Positions 17,620-25,536 of a DNA stretch of 64,000 nt are shown piece by piece; position 1 is the first letter of the stretch, and every line of letters begins with the position of its first letter. Where the stretch lies: positions 62,001-126,000 of the forward strand of contig DASRDU010000129.1 in NCBI GenBank assembly GCA_035652435.1, in the 5' to 3' direction. Both the position numbers and the translations under genes were made by a program. This DNA is from DASRDU01 sp035652435 (GTDB lineage Bacteria; Acidobacteriota; Blastocatellia; RBC074). The notes beneath the pieces are model-generated. The model saw nothing but the letters and a program-made list of their open reading frames with translations. It did not search any database and was not told the DNA's origin.

Positions 17620-18936
17620 TCACTCTTTCTCCTCAATCAGTCTGGCAACCTGTTTTTCGAGCGCGCGCCAGTTGCCGGCGCCGCGGCGGATCGCGCGTAT
17701 TTTTCCCTTGCGATCCACCAGCACGATGGTCGGCAGCGAAATGACGCTGAAGTGATCATCATTCGTCAGGTCATCCTCCCTGCCGACGGCGATCGGGTGC
17801 CTGACGTCGTAACGTTTGACGAATTCCTGAAGACTTTTCCACTCCTGCTCCGGCTTCAGGTCGTCTTCCTTGTCCGAGCGCCCGTAAAAACGCGTGATGC
17901 TGATGGTCACCAGGTCCTGACTGCCGTATTTGTCCTCGAGGGCGCGCAGGCGCGGGAAAGCTTCCGCGCTCGGGGCGCTCCACATCGCCCAGAAATGCAG
18001 GATCACAACCTTCCCCTTGAAATCTTCCGGCTTGTAAACCGTCGCGCCCAGCCACCGCTGGAGGGCGATTGACGGCGAATTGCTGTTGATCAGGTTCGCG
18101 GCCACCAGTTCCGACTGGAAGACTGAGAGCATGCGCGGCGAGGCGAATCTGGATCTTTCCACCTGGCGGCGGAATTCCGCCGCCTCGTTAGTCCTGCCGA
18201 CGCGGTGGAGCGAAACAATGACCAGCGAGGCCAGTGCGGCCTGATCGTGGTCACGCGCCTCACGGTTGAGCGGATCCATCATCTCGATCTCGCGCTTCCC
18301 CAGTTGGAACATCAGCATGTAACCCGCCCGCGCCTGCCTCGCGGTCTTTTCGTACTGCCCAAGGTTGTGATAAGCCGTCGCCAGATCCTTGTGCAGCGCG
18401 ATCCTCGCAATCAGCAGCGGGACGTAGCTGCCGCGGTAGAGTGGCATGCTGCGTTCGAGCGTTTCGAGCGCGGCCGTCGCCTCGTCGAACTTTTCGACCT
18501 CGATCAGGCAGCGCACCTGACTCGCCATCGCGTTCAGGCCCTTCTCGCCCTTCGGCGCGCCGCCGAGATAACCGCGCCAGGCATCGGCCGCCGGCTGGAA
18601 CTGCTCGGCCCGCTGGTATAGGGAAGCCAGCGCATAGAGTTCATCACCCTTCCAGTCCGCGACCCTGTAGCCGGCGGCGCGCTCCGCGGCAAACCGCACA
18701 ACTGAATCCAGCCTCGCCTCAAGTTCCTCCGGTTTGATCTTTCCGCTGTCAAGCTCACGGTCAATCGCCTCGGCCATTTTGTTGACCTGCTTCAAGGCCT
18801 CGGACGGCTTCGGCTGATCGGCCCGCGCGGGCGCAGCAATCCCCGCGAGTAAAAACGCGACCACAATCATCAACACAGTCGAGATTGCACTCGGCAGCCT
18901 GCCTGACGAACGAATGGATAATTCTTGTTTCAGCAT
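17620..18936 (-). CDS. TPR-thioredoxin-fold (TlpA-like) exported protein lacking the CxxC motif
   Basis: A 438-aa protein with a signal peptide (about 1-39, ending ARAD) and helical TPR-like repeats (about 45-285). A TlpA/AhpC-type thioredoxin domain (about 295-438) follows. The expected active site WCGPC is replaced by W319-S-A-P-S323: both cysteines are serine, while the surrounding 'KGKVVILHFWAMW' and the cis-proline segment 'SLPTIVLVDRKG' are kept. It cannot act as a dithiol oxidoreductase. A binding, scaffolding or chaperone role is possible. The fold assignment is strong; the function is not known. Confidence 0.85.
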   Translation of the reverse strand: MLKQELSIRSSGRLPSAISTVLMIVVAFLLAGIAAPARADQPKPSEALKQVNKMAEAIDRELDSGKIKPEELEARLDSVVRFAAERAAGYRVADWKGDELYALASLYQRAEQFQPAADAWRGYLGGAPKGEKGLNAMASQVRCLIEVEKFDEATAALETLERSMPLYRGSYVPLLIARIALHKDLATAYHNLGQYEKTARQARAGYMLMFQLGKREIEMMDPLNREARDHDQAALASLVIVSLHRVGRTNEAAEFRRQVERSRFASPRMLSVFQSELVAANLINSNSPSIALQRWLGATVYKPEDFKGKVVILHFWAMWSAPSAEAFPRLRALEDKYGSQDLVTISITRFYGRSDKEDDLKPEQEWKSLQEFVKRYDVRHPIAVGREDDLTNDDHFSVISLPTIVLVDRKGKIRAIRRGAGNWRALEKQVARLIEEKE

Positions 18937-19052
18937 AACTCAGCAGGAGGTAACTGGCGACGGCGAAATCATTCTATGCACTGCCGGAGGGAGTGGCAAG
19001 GCAGAGGGACCAAAAGGTGAAAGACGCTGCCCGCGGCAGGAGTGCCGCCCCT

Positions 19053-19982
19053 TTACAGGCGTGGCCCCCGACGCTGGACTTTCAGGTAATCCTGAAGGTC
19101 CCAGTAAGTGTCGGGGTGCATCCGCATGCTGTCGTACAGAAAACGCGCGAAGCGTTTGAGGCTGGTGATGAAGGCCTTCTCTTCGCGCGGGCTGATCCGT
19201 GCGCCGGTGATGAAATCTTCCAGGTCAATCACTCTGAAGTCGAGCAACAGGCGTGGCGGCGTCTGTTCGAGCAGCCAGCGGGCAAAAGTGGCAAGGTTAT
19301 CCGCGTGCTGCCCGACCACCTTCGGGCTCAGGCCGGATTTATAGAGCGCCTTCTGAAATTCCCCGAGCAGCCGCTCATTCCGCGCCCGCAGACTTTCCCT
19401 GTCCGACGCCGAATCCGCAATCCCCTTCTGAATCCCCAGCGAGGTGATGATGCCCTCGCGCTCCCGGGCGTCACGGAAAGCGAGGTTCAGGCTCTCGCGG
19501 TAGCCTTTGCCGAAGTGGATGTTGTAAGGGGCGAGCAGGCTGTCGTAAATGATCCGGTCTTCGTAAGGCAGCAGCACCGCCTCAACCAGCATGGGCAGGT
19601 ACGGCGGAATGACTTCTGCGATTGGCGAGACCAGCCCCAGCACGCCGTAAGCGCGGGCCGGGTCGCCTTCGTCGAGGAAGATCGAATATTTTTTGAGATG
19701 GCGCAGGATGAAGAATCGGCCGGCGACCCGGTGCCGCCAGCCGGCCGCGAGCGCGAGGTCATCTGATGTAAGGGCGGCGGGGTTTTCGGCGAGGAAACTT
19801 TCGAGCAGCGCCTCATCCGCCCACAGGGCGCCTCGCAGCGTGGCGGCCTTGTCCGGCGGCAGTGATCCGACTTCCGGCGCGGCGGGCAGGTCATCAACCA
19901 GGTGAAGCTGCTCGTTGACGTGGCGCAGCGCAGCCCACCAGATACGGTAATAACGCTCGGTCTCTTCAGGGCTCAGAGTCAC
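19053..19982 (-). CDS. Conserved hypothetical protein, possible integrase-like helical C-terminus
   Basis: A 309-aa soluble protein without signal peptide or membrane segment and not recognised. The central part holds 'LPYEDRIIYDSLLAPYNIHFG', a segment that looks like a conserved helical core. The C-terminal third ('LSPKVVGQHADNLATFARWLL') resembles the SAM-like core-binding domain of tyrosine recombinases, but no catalytic domain follows. It is the last gene of the minus-strand run that includes the DUF4252 cluster, separated from it by 105 bases, and may be transcribed with it. Codon use matches its neighbours, and the start at 19982 is the first available ATG. Confidence 0.65.
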   Translation of the reverse strand: MTLSPEETERYYRIWWAALRHVNEQLHLVDDLPAAPEVGSLPPDKAATLRGALWADEALLESFLAENPAALTSDDLALAAGWRHRVAGRFFILRHLKKYSIFLDEGDPARAYGVLGLVSPIAEVIPPYLPMLVEAVLLPYEDRIIYDSLLAPYNIHFGKGYRESLNLAFRDAREREGIITSLGIQKGIADSASDRESLRARNERLLGEFQKALYKSGLSPKVVGQHADNLATFARWLLEQTPPRLLLDFRVIDLEDFITGARISPREEKAFITSLKRFARFLYDSMRMHPDTYWDLQDYLKVQRRGPRL

Positions 19983-20087
19983 GATGCGATCCTTTGTTCA
20001 GGCTTTCCCGGGAATCGTTTCAACTCGCCGCTATGCCCCGGTATAGTACGCCTCCCGAAAGAGCCTGAGCAACTGATCGCCCGCCCC

Positions 20088-20720
20088 TCACTTCGCACAG
20101 GACCCAATCCCGGTTCCGGCTGAAGCTTTCGTGGCCCCGGCAGAACCGCTGCCTGGCGGGCCGGATTGTGCGACCCCGGGGTTTTGCCCACACTCCTCGT
20201 TTCTCCGGCCCTTCCCTTTCCAGAGTCCGCCCCTCACCTCGTCGTGGTCATTGATGAATTTCATGAGCCGGTCGGGGTTGATCCTGACCTGCAACGCCAC
20301 GGCCTCGTGCTGCTCGAGCGTCACGATCATCAGCTCCACGTCGTCTTTGTTCGCCTTCGAGAAGATGTAGACGCGCTCGCCGCCGCGCCGCGAATTGACG
20401 CGCACGAGCGGCTGCCACTGCTGTTCGAGCGCGCCGCGCATCACCTCTTCAAACTTCGTGTCCCCGACGGCGTCCGAAAAATCCTGATCCTCAAACACCG
20501 CGAGCTTCAGGCTTTTGACCCCAGCCGGGCGGATGATCTTCACGGCGAAACCGGCGAGGCCGAGAAACGGGATGCGCGTGCGTCTGGCGCGGTAATGCGT
20601 CTCGATGTGCCTGACAATGGAATCGAACCCCTTGTCTTTCGCCGGGACTGCGTTGCAGGCGATCAGCAGCATCAGACCGAGCATGAGAGCCCGCGCGCAA
20701 AGTCGCTTTGTGGTATTCAT
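20088..20720 (-). CDS. Divergent DUF4252-like exported protein
   Basis: A 210-aa protein with signal peptide ('ALMLGLMLLIACNAVPA') and a domain of about 140 residues. Its core 'WQPLVRVNSRRGGERVYIF' lines up with 'WSRIVGVRSRRGGENVDVF' of the canonical DUF4252 protein encoded just upstream, so I read it as a divergent member of the same fold. The N-terminal part ('DSIVRHIETHYRARRTRIPFLG') matches the start of the VWFA fusion at 21499-23181. The C-terminus is Gly/Ser/Ala-rich and probably disordered. AAGGAG at 20729-20734 sets the ATG at 20720. A GTG at 20729 overlaps that site and is unlikely. The ribosome site lies inside the end of the upstream gene, implying translational coupling. Confidence 0.75.
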   Translation of the reverse strand: MNTTKRLCARALMLGLMLLIACNAVPAKDKGFDSIVRHIETHYRARRTRIPFLGLAGFAVKIIRPAGVKSLKLAVFEDQDFSDAVGDTKFEEVMRGALEQQWQPLVRVNSRRGGERVYIFSKANKDDVELMIVTLEQHEAVALQVRINPDRLMKFINDHDEVRGGLWKGKGRRNEECGQNPGVAQSGPPGSGSAGATKASAGTGIGSCAK

Positions 20721-20725
20721 CAGGT

Positions 20726-21301
20726 TCACTCCTTCTTTGATTTGCCGTGGCGACCGATTCCCAGCCGGGGGATGCCGAGGTGGCCTTCCAGCTGGCTGAG
20801 TTTTTCGAGGTCAATCGGGCCGACGATGTTGACGACGGTCAGCTCCTCCGGCTCGGCCGCGATGATCGCCAGACCGACGATGTTGTCGCCCTGCATGCGG
20901 GTGAAAACGTCAACGTTCTCGCCGCCGCGCCGGCTGCGCACGCCGACGATCCGCGACCAGCCGGGCGCGCGCAACTGCGAGCGGAGCGGCTCAAGGTCGG
21001 CTTCGGAATACTCGCCGGCCTTGTCGAATTCAAAGACTCTGACGTAGACGCCTTTCAATGCGAGGATCAACTCCTTGACCTTCGCCTCATCAGGATTTTT
21101 GTCGGAGAGTATCCTCGCGGCGAGTCGCAGCAGCTTTTCATCGAGCGAGACTTCCACCGCCTCGGCGGCTTTGGCCGCGAGCTTGTCGAGCTGGCTGATT
21201 TCAAGCTTCGCGTCCTGCGCCCGAGTGGTGAGAGCCGAGCCAATGACCAGCCATAAAATCACGCCGATGAGCTTCCCTGCCCTGCCCACAGCCAGCTTCA
21301 T
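20726..21301 (-). CDS. DUF4252 domain exported protein (copy 1)
   Basis: A 191-aa protein with a signal peptide ending near LTTRAQ, then a full DUF4252 domain. Family-typical segments are 'LDKLAAKAAEAVEVSLDEKL', 'LKGVYVRVFEFDKAGEYSE', 'APGWSRIVGVRSRRGGE' and 'TVVNIVGPIDLEKLSQLEGH'. The function of DUF4252 is unknown; in Bacteroidota members are often encoded near ECF sigma factors. The start at 21301 is chosen because GAGGGGG precedes it at good distance; a GTG 15 bases earlier overlaps that site. The gene is followed immediately by the divergent DUF4252-like gene. The inverted repeat at 21334-21439 lies just upstream. Confidence 0.85.
   Translation of the reverse strand: MKLAVGRAGKLIGVILWLVIGSALTTRAQDAKLEISQLDKLAAKAAEAVEVSLDEKLLRLAARILSDKNPDEAKVKELILALKGVYVRVFEFDKAGEYSEADLEPLRSQLRAPGWSRIVGVRSRRGGENVDVFTRMQGDNIVGLAIIAAEPEELTVVNIVGPIDLEKLSQLEGHLGIPRLGIGRHGKSKKE
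20729..20734 (-). promoter_or_regulatory. Ribosome binding site AAGGAG deciding the start at 20720
   Basis: On the minus strand AAGGAG is followed by 8 bases and the ATG at 20720. The alternative GTG at 20729 begins at the last base of this motif and so could not use it. Confidence 0.7.
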
Positions 21302-21333
21302 AAATTTCCCCCTCACCCCGCAATCGCGGAGCG

Positions 21334-21439
21334 CCCGGGAGCGTGAGCGTCCCGCTCGCCAGGCATGGATTCAGCGCCACTTGAGATTCGCTCGGGCCGT
21401 GATTTCATGCCTGGCGAGCGGGACGCTCGCGCTCCCGGG
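21334..21439. repeat. 34-bp long inverted repeat with 38-base loop
   Basis: The left arm at 21334-21367 and the right arm at 21406-21439 are complementary with a single mismatch. Each arm also carries an inner mirror (GCGAGCG-GGA-CGCTCGC). It lies between the VWFA gene and DUF4252 copy 1. It shares the core GGCGAGCGGG with the palindrome at 31832-31909. A repetitive extragenic palindrome or an attenuating hairpin within the operon are both possible. Confidence 0.7.
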
Positions 21440-21498
21440 GTAAGTCGCCCTCGTCTCAACGCTCTGACTTATGCCCATGCATCAGATCATTTGTCAGA

Positions 21499-23181
21499 TC
21501 ATTTGTCGTAATAGCCGCGCCGGGTTTTCGCCACCACCCCGTCGCGGCTGACGCCGACATTGATTTTGCGGAATTCGCCGTTGCGTTTTGCGCCTTCCGG
21601 CGAGTATGCGAGGCTGTAGAACTGGTGCAGTTCAGCCGCCACGCGCCGGTAGACGTCATCCAGATCGTGATCGCCCTTCGCGGTGAAAACCACCCCGGAG
21701 GTCTGTTCGGCCAGCGCGCTCAACTGCTCGCGCGCCGTCTCGTGAGGCCGCCTGATGTCTTCAAAGACGCGCGCGCGGATTTGCGCGCCGATGTCCGAGT
21801 GGCCGGACGAGATGGCCCTGAGCCTCGCCTTCTGCAATCGCTCGTCGAGTTTTTCCAGATCACGGTCAAGGTGGATCGGGTAGATGATCGTGTCCTCTTC
21901 CGCCGCGCGCGCCAGCAATTCATCGAAGGTGTGTTCGGTCGACTCCCTCCCGTGCCTGAGCAGCGATTCATCAATCCCGTCGGTCAGGACGACGATTGCT
22001 TTGCGGGGTTCGCGGACGCGGTCGAGTAAGTCGAGCGTCTTCCACATCGCGTCATAAAAAGCCGTGCCGCCTTCGATCCGCCCGATCTTGTCGGCCAGGC
22101 CCTTGAGCCATGCGCGGTCGGTCGTGAAATCCGAAAGGGCGTAAAACTTCCGCGTGAAGGCCGCGAGCGCGACGCGGTCGTTCGGCCCTAGAGAGTCAAT
22201 GAACCGCTTCGCCGCTTCCGCCATCACCTGGCGGCTGCCTTTTGTGCTGCCGCTCAAATCGAGCAGCAGGACGAGGTGAACCGGGGCCGTGACGGGCGTG
22301 AAGTGCGTGATCTCCTGCCGCACGCCGTTTTCGTAGACCGCGAAATCTTCCCGGCTGAGGTTCGAGACCGGCTGGCCGCTTTTGTCCAGGGCTTTGACAT
22401 TCAGGTTGACGAGCGAACTGTCAACCCGGATCGTATCCTTGTCCGGCGGCTTCACCTTCACTTCGTTCGCGACCGGCTGAGCCGACGGATTGATTTCGGC
22501 ATTCGGCGTTTCATCCGCCGGTTTCGCGCCGTTCAAAACGGGGTGCGACGCGGGCGGCGGCTGGGACTGGTTGCCGACTGGCGGGGGCGCTGTACTGCGA
22601 CTGAGTCGCGCGAGTTCATCAAGGCTCGAGACGTTTCCCCTGCCCGAGACTGCTGCCATCCGCGCGTCATCCCTGAATCCGCCGATGAGCGAGTTGCCGA
22701 GCAGCTCTGGGTTACCCAGGTATTTCATCGCCGCATCGGGGTTGAGTTTCGCTTCGACGACGAAAGCCGAGCGCGACTCAAAGATCGTGACCGCGAACTG
22801 AACATCCTTGCCCGAAGTTCTGGCGTAGATGTAGGACCGCTGCTCGCGCGAGCGACTCTGCACGAGCGGCTGCCAGCCTTTGGTGTAAGCCTCGCGCATC
22901 ACGCTCGAAAAGGGTACGGATTCGGGGCGGGACGAAAAATCCTGATCCTCGAAGATCGCGACCTTGAAGCCTTTGACCCCGGCCGGGTGGACGAACTTAA
23001 CCGCAAAGTTCGCCACACCGAGAAACGGGATGCGCTTGCGTCTGGCACCGTACTGCTTCTCGATGTGTTTGACGATGGCCTTGAACTCCTTGTCTTTCGC
23101 GGGCGTGGTGAGCGCCGGCAGAAGCATGGTCGCAAGCAGAATTACAACGCTGAAGAGATGGCGCTGACGGGGAAGCATCAT
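21499..23181 (-). CDS. DUF4252-like/VWFA fusion protein, acidobacterial VWFA-related type
   Basis: A 560-aa exported protein with a signal peptide at about 1-28. Residues 29-175 match the divergent DUF4252-like protein at 20088-20720 ('KAIVKHIEKQYGARRKRIPFLG', 'FEDQDFS'). A Pro-rich linker runs to about 255. A VWFA domain of the TIGR03436 kind seen in Acidobacteria follows ('LNVKALDKSGQPVSNLSRED'), with a MIDAS motif D308-L-S-G-S and 'VVLTDGIDE'. Such domains bind a metal and mediate protein contacts. The ATG at 23181 overlaps the stop of the upstream DUF4252 gene by 4 bases (ATGA), so translation is coupled. A second ATG follows directly and is spaced better from AAAGGAG. Confidence 0.88.
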   Translation of the reverse strand: MMLPRQRHLFSVVILLATMLLPALTTPAKDKEFKAIVKHIEKQYGARRKRIPFLGVANFAVKFVHPAGVKGFKVAIFEDQDFSSRPESVPFSSVMREAYTKGWQPLVQSRSREQRSYIYARTSGKDVQFAVTIFESRSAFVVEAKLNPDAAMKYLGNPELLGNSLIGGFRDDARMAAVSGRGNVSSLDELARLSRSTAPPPVGNQSQPPPASHPVLNGAKPADETPNAEINPSAQPVANEVKVKPPDKDTIRVDSSLVNLNVKALDKSGQPVSNLSREDFAVYENGVRQEITHFTPVTAPVHLVLLLDLSGSTKGSRQVMAEAAKRFIDSLGPNDRVALAAFTRKFYALSDFTTDRAWLKGLADKIGRIEGGTAFYDAMWKTLDLLDRVREPRKAIVVLTDGIDESLLRHGRESTEHTFDELLARAAEEDTIIYPIHLDRDLEKLDERLQKARLRAISSGHSDIGAQIRARVFEDIRRPHETAREQLSALAEQTSGVVFTAKGDHDLDDVYRRVAAELHQFYSLAYSPEGAKRNGEFRKINVGVSRDGVVAKTRRGYYDK

Positions 23182-23756
23182 TTGTCTCCTTTAGGGTATC
23201 TCCTGACTCCCACTCCGCTCCAGTCGAAATCAATGTTGGGCAGCCCGAAATGGCCGCGCAGTTCGCCGATCTTTTCCGGGTCAATCGGGCCGACGATGTT
23301 AACGACGTAAAGCTCCCTCGGCGAAAAGACGATCACGCCGACGCCCGTGATCACGTCGTTCTGCATCATCATGTAAACCTCGGCGTTGTCGCCCTCGCGC
23401 CTGCTGCGCACGCCAACGATGCGTTCCCAGCCCGGCGCGTGCAGCTGCGTCCGCACCTTCTCGATGTCGGCTTCCGAATACTCGCCGTCCCTGTCGAACT
23501 CGACGCCCTTGACGTAGACGCCTTTCAGGGCGCCGACGATTGCCTTGATGGCGGCCTCATCGGGCTTGCTGCTCGAAAGAAACTTCGCCGCGAGTTTGAT
23601 CAGCGACTCGTCAATCGTGACGTCCACCGTTTCGGCGGCTTTGGGGAAGAGGGTGTCGAGGTGGTCAATTTGCAGCTTCTGCGCGGAGGCGGGCACGGCC
23701 GCGCAGAGCGCGATGAGCAGGGTGAGGAAAATAAGCCTGTGTGCAGATGATTTCAT
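23178..23756 (-). CDS. DUF4252 domain exported protein (copy 2)
   Basis: A 192-aa protein with signal peptide 'LIFLTLLIALCAAVPASAQ' and one DUF4252 domain ('LKGVYVKGVEFDRDGEYSE', 'APGWERIVGVRSRREGD', 'YVVNIVGPIDPEKIGELRGH'). AAGGAG at 23761-23766 sets the ATG at 23756 over an upstream ATG at 23801. Its stop overlaps the start of the VWFA fusion gene by 4 bases. This repeats the arrangement canonical DUF4252 then divergent DUF4252 seen at 20088-21301. Confidence 0.86.
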   Translation of the reverse strand: MKSSAHRLIFLTLLIALCAAVPASAQKLQIDHLDTLFPKAAETVDVTIDESLIKLAAKFLSSSKPDEAAIKAIVGALKGVYVKGVEFDRDGEYSEADIEKVRTQLHAPGWERIVGVRSRREGDNAEVYMMMQNDVITGVGVIVFSPRELYVVNIVGPIDPEKIGELRGHFGLPNIDFDWSGVGVRRYPKGDK

Positions 23757-23760
23757 AATT

Positions 23761-23766
23761 CTCCTT
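23761..23766 (-). promoter_or_regulatory. Ribosome binding site AAGGAG deciding the start at 23756
   Basis: AAGGAG on the minus strand with a 4-base spacer to ATG. This start places the signal peptide at the very N-terminus. Confidence 0.65.
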
Positions 23767-23806
23767 TTGTGATTTACTGAGAGCGGGTACTGTATCGGCA
23801 TCCCGA

Positions 23807-25474
23807 CTACTGACCACTGCCGGCAGCCGCGTCTTTGACCCTTTTGGCGTGGATGGGGGTGAACTGATCAATGATGATCTCATTGACCTCACCCTTCTCG
23901 TCTTTGACGAAGATCAGGCGGCCATCCACCTCCTGCCAGAAAAACGTGTCGGCCTTTTCGGGGAACAGCTCGCGTTTGACCCGCCCGGTCGTCTGGCCGA
24001 AGAGCTTGTCGCCCTCCCGCGTCACGGTATAGCTCTGGCTGGCGTTGATCTCGTAGCGCCCGACGTATGCGTCAAACAGCTTCGGGTCAACTTTCGCGAC
24101 AGCCGGCTTCTCGATGACGAAATCCATAAAGCCCATCATCATCTCGTCGTAAGTCGGCTCGCCGTAGCGCACGGCCTTCGTCGGGTCGGGGTTAAATTTG
24201 TTCCGGCCTGAGTTGTCGAAGTGCGCCGTGACGACGATGCGGCTGTTGCGCGGGATCAGGATCGGCGTCTTGAAGGCATAGTTGGTCTGCCACGCGAAAC
24301 TGTAATTCGGCACACTCAGCAGCACCTGCTCGCGCCCGTCGGGGTAGATGACTTTGTATTCCATCGCCGCGCCCCGATAGTGCATGTGCGGGGCGAGCGA
24401 CGAGACTCTGAGGTCCTCCTTCGGCATCCAGCACGAGGTGACCTTGTGCCGCTCGGCATTCGGCGGGATCTGGAAGTAGATGTTCTGCACCGAGCGCGTG
24501 ACGATCAGTTTCTTCGGCGGCTCTTTGGCAAAGATGAGGCCGATCATTGAACGGTCTTTCTGCGCGCTGCCCGCGACTTTCGAGTAGTGCATCTGGAGGC
24601 GAATGATCGAACCGGCGGGAACCTTCTTCGCCGTCCCCGGCTCCCACCTGTCCACGTTGCGGCCCGGCGCGTAGCCGACCAGGAATGAATCATTGTCCAC
24701 GCTCTGGCGTTGGATATTCGGCGGGGCCTCGCACATGTCGTCGTAAACCGGCTGGTCGGGCTTCAGGCGGATCAGAAAGCCGTCGCGGTACATGGGCGAA
24801 TTCTTCAGCGACATCTCGATCATCTTGTCGCGCTGTTCCTTCGGCACCTTCGACAGGTTAGGCTGGCCCGGCGGCACGATGAAAGCGATCATGTGGTGGA
24901 CGATTTTGCGATTGCCCGGACGGCCTTCGGCCAGTTGCACGTATTTGTCTTCGGTGAAGTTGGTCGGGATGTCGAAGTACTGATACTCGTCCGGCCCGTT
25001 CGCTTCGAGCGTGAATTCTTCCGGCATCTGGAGTACCAGATCTGGCTTGCCAATCGTCCAGCCTTCGGCGAATGCCGGCGCGGGCGGCAGATCCTTCGCC
25101 TCGCCTTCCTTCGCGCCCCCGTCAACCCACGCGACGATGGCGTCAATCTCCGCCTGCGTCAGGCGGCGGTCGTTCGCCCACTCGCCCGTGTGCGGGTCGG
25201 CGTGCCAGGGCGGCATCACGCGGTTCGCGACCTTCTCGCGGATTGACTTCGCCCACGGGCGCACGTCCTTGTAACTGAGCGCGGAAAACGGCGCGGTCTC
25301 GCCGGGGTGGTGACATTCGGCGCAGTTCTTAAAAAAGATCGGGGCGACATCTTTGTTGAAGGTGAAGCTCTTCGCTTTCGGTTTGTTGCCTGAGGCGAGG
25401 CTTGCGGGCAGCGCGAATAAAGCGGCGGCCACAAAGCAGGCCGTGGTTGTGGTGATCATCAATGTTCTTTTCAT
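23807..25474 (-). CDS. Exported cytochrome c/copper type II ascorbate-dependent monooxygenase-like protein
   Basis: A 555-aa protein with a signal peptide at 1-28. Residues 35-125 form a cytochrome c-like domain with heme-binding C51-A-E-C54-H55 and a possible axial Met87 in MPPW. Residues 140-455 look like the two-domain peptidyl-glycine monooxygenase fold. The copper ligand pattern appears complete: His193-His194 and His296 for one site, His363/His365 in HMH and a Met in EMMMGF (445-447) for the other. Residues 465-545 resemble a DUF3471-type beta domain. It lies between two DUF4252 genes in one transcriptional direction. Oxidation of a periplasmic substrate with electron transfer through heme is a reasonable inference; the substrate is unknown. 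Confidence 0.82.
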   Translation of the reverse strand: MKRTLMITTTTACFVAAALFALPASLASGNKPKAKSFTFNKDVAPIFFKNCAECHHPGETAPFSALSYKDVRPWAKSIREKVANRVMPPWHADPHTGEWANDRRLTQAEIDAIVAWVDGGAKEGEAKDLPPAPAFAEGWTIGKPDLVLQMPEEFTLEANGPDEYQYFDIPTNFTEDKYVQLAEGRPGNRKIVHHMIAFIVPPGQPNLSKVPKEQRDKMIEMSLKNSPMYRDGFLIRLKPDQPVYDDMCEAPPNIQRQSVDNDSFLVGYAPGRNVDRWEPGTAKKVPAGSIIRLQMHYSKVAGSAQKDRSMIGLIFAKEPPKKLIVTRSVQNIYFQIPPNAERHKVTSCWMPKEDLRVSSLAPHMHYRGAAMEYKVIYPDGREQVLLSVPNYSFAWQTNYAFKTPILIPRNSRIVVTAHFDNSGRNKFNPDPTKAVRYGEPTYDEMMMGFMDFVIEKPAVAKVDPKLFDAYVGRYEINASQSYTVTREGDKLFGQTTGRVKRELFPEKADTFFWQEVDGRLIFVKDEKGEVNEIIIDQFTPIHAKRVKDAAAGSGQ

Positions 25475-25536
25475 GGCTGATCAGTCCTGATGTAGGGCAA
25501 ACTGGAAAGTTTGCTGTATATGCTGTCGTTCTTCCC

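Noticed and set aside
22276..23310. 344-aa open frame on the plus strand
   Set aside because: Antisense to the VWFA fusion and to the DUF4252 copy 2 gene; no coding signature.
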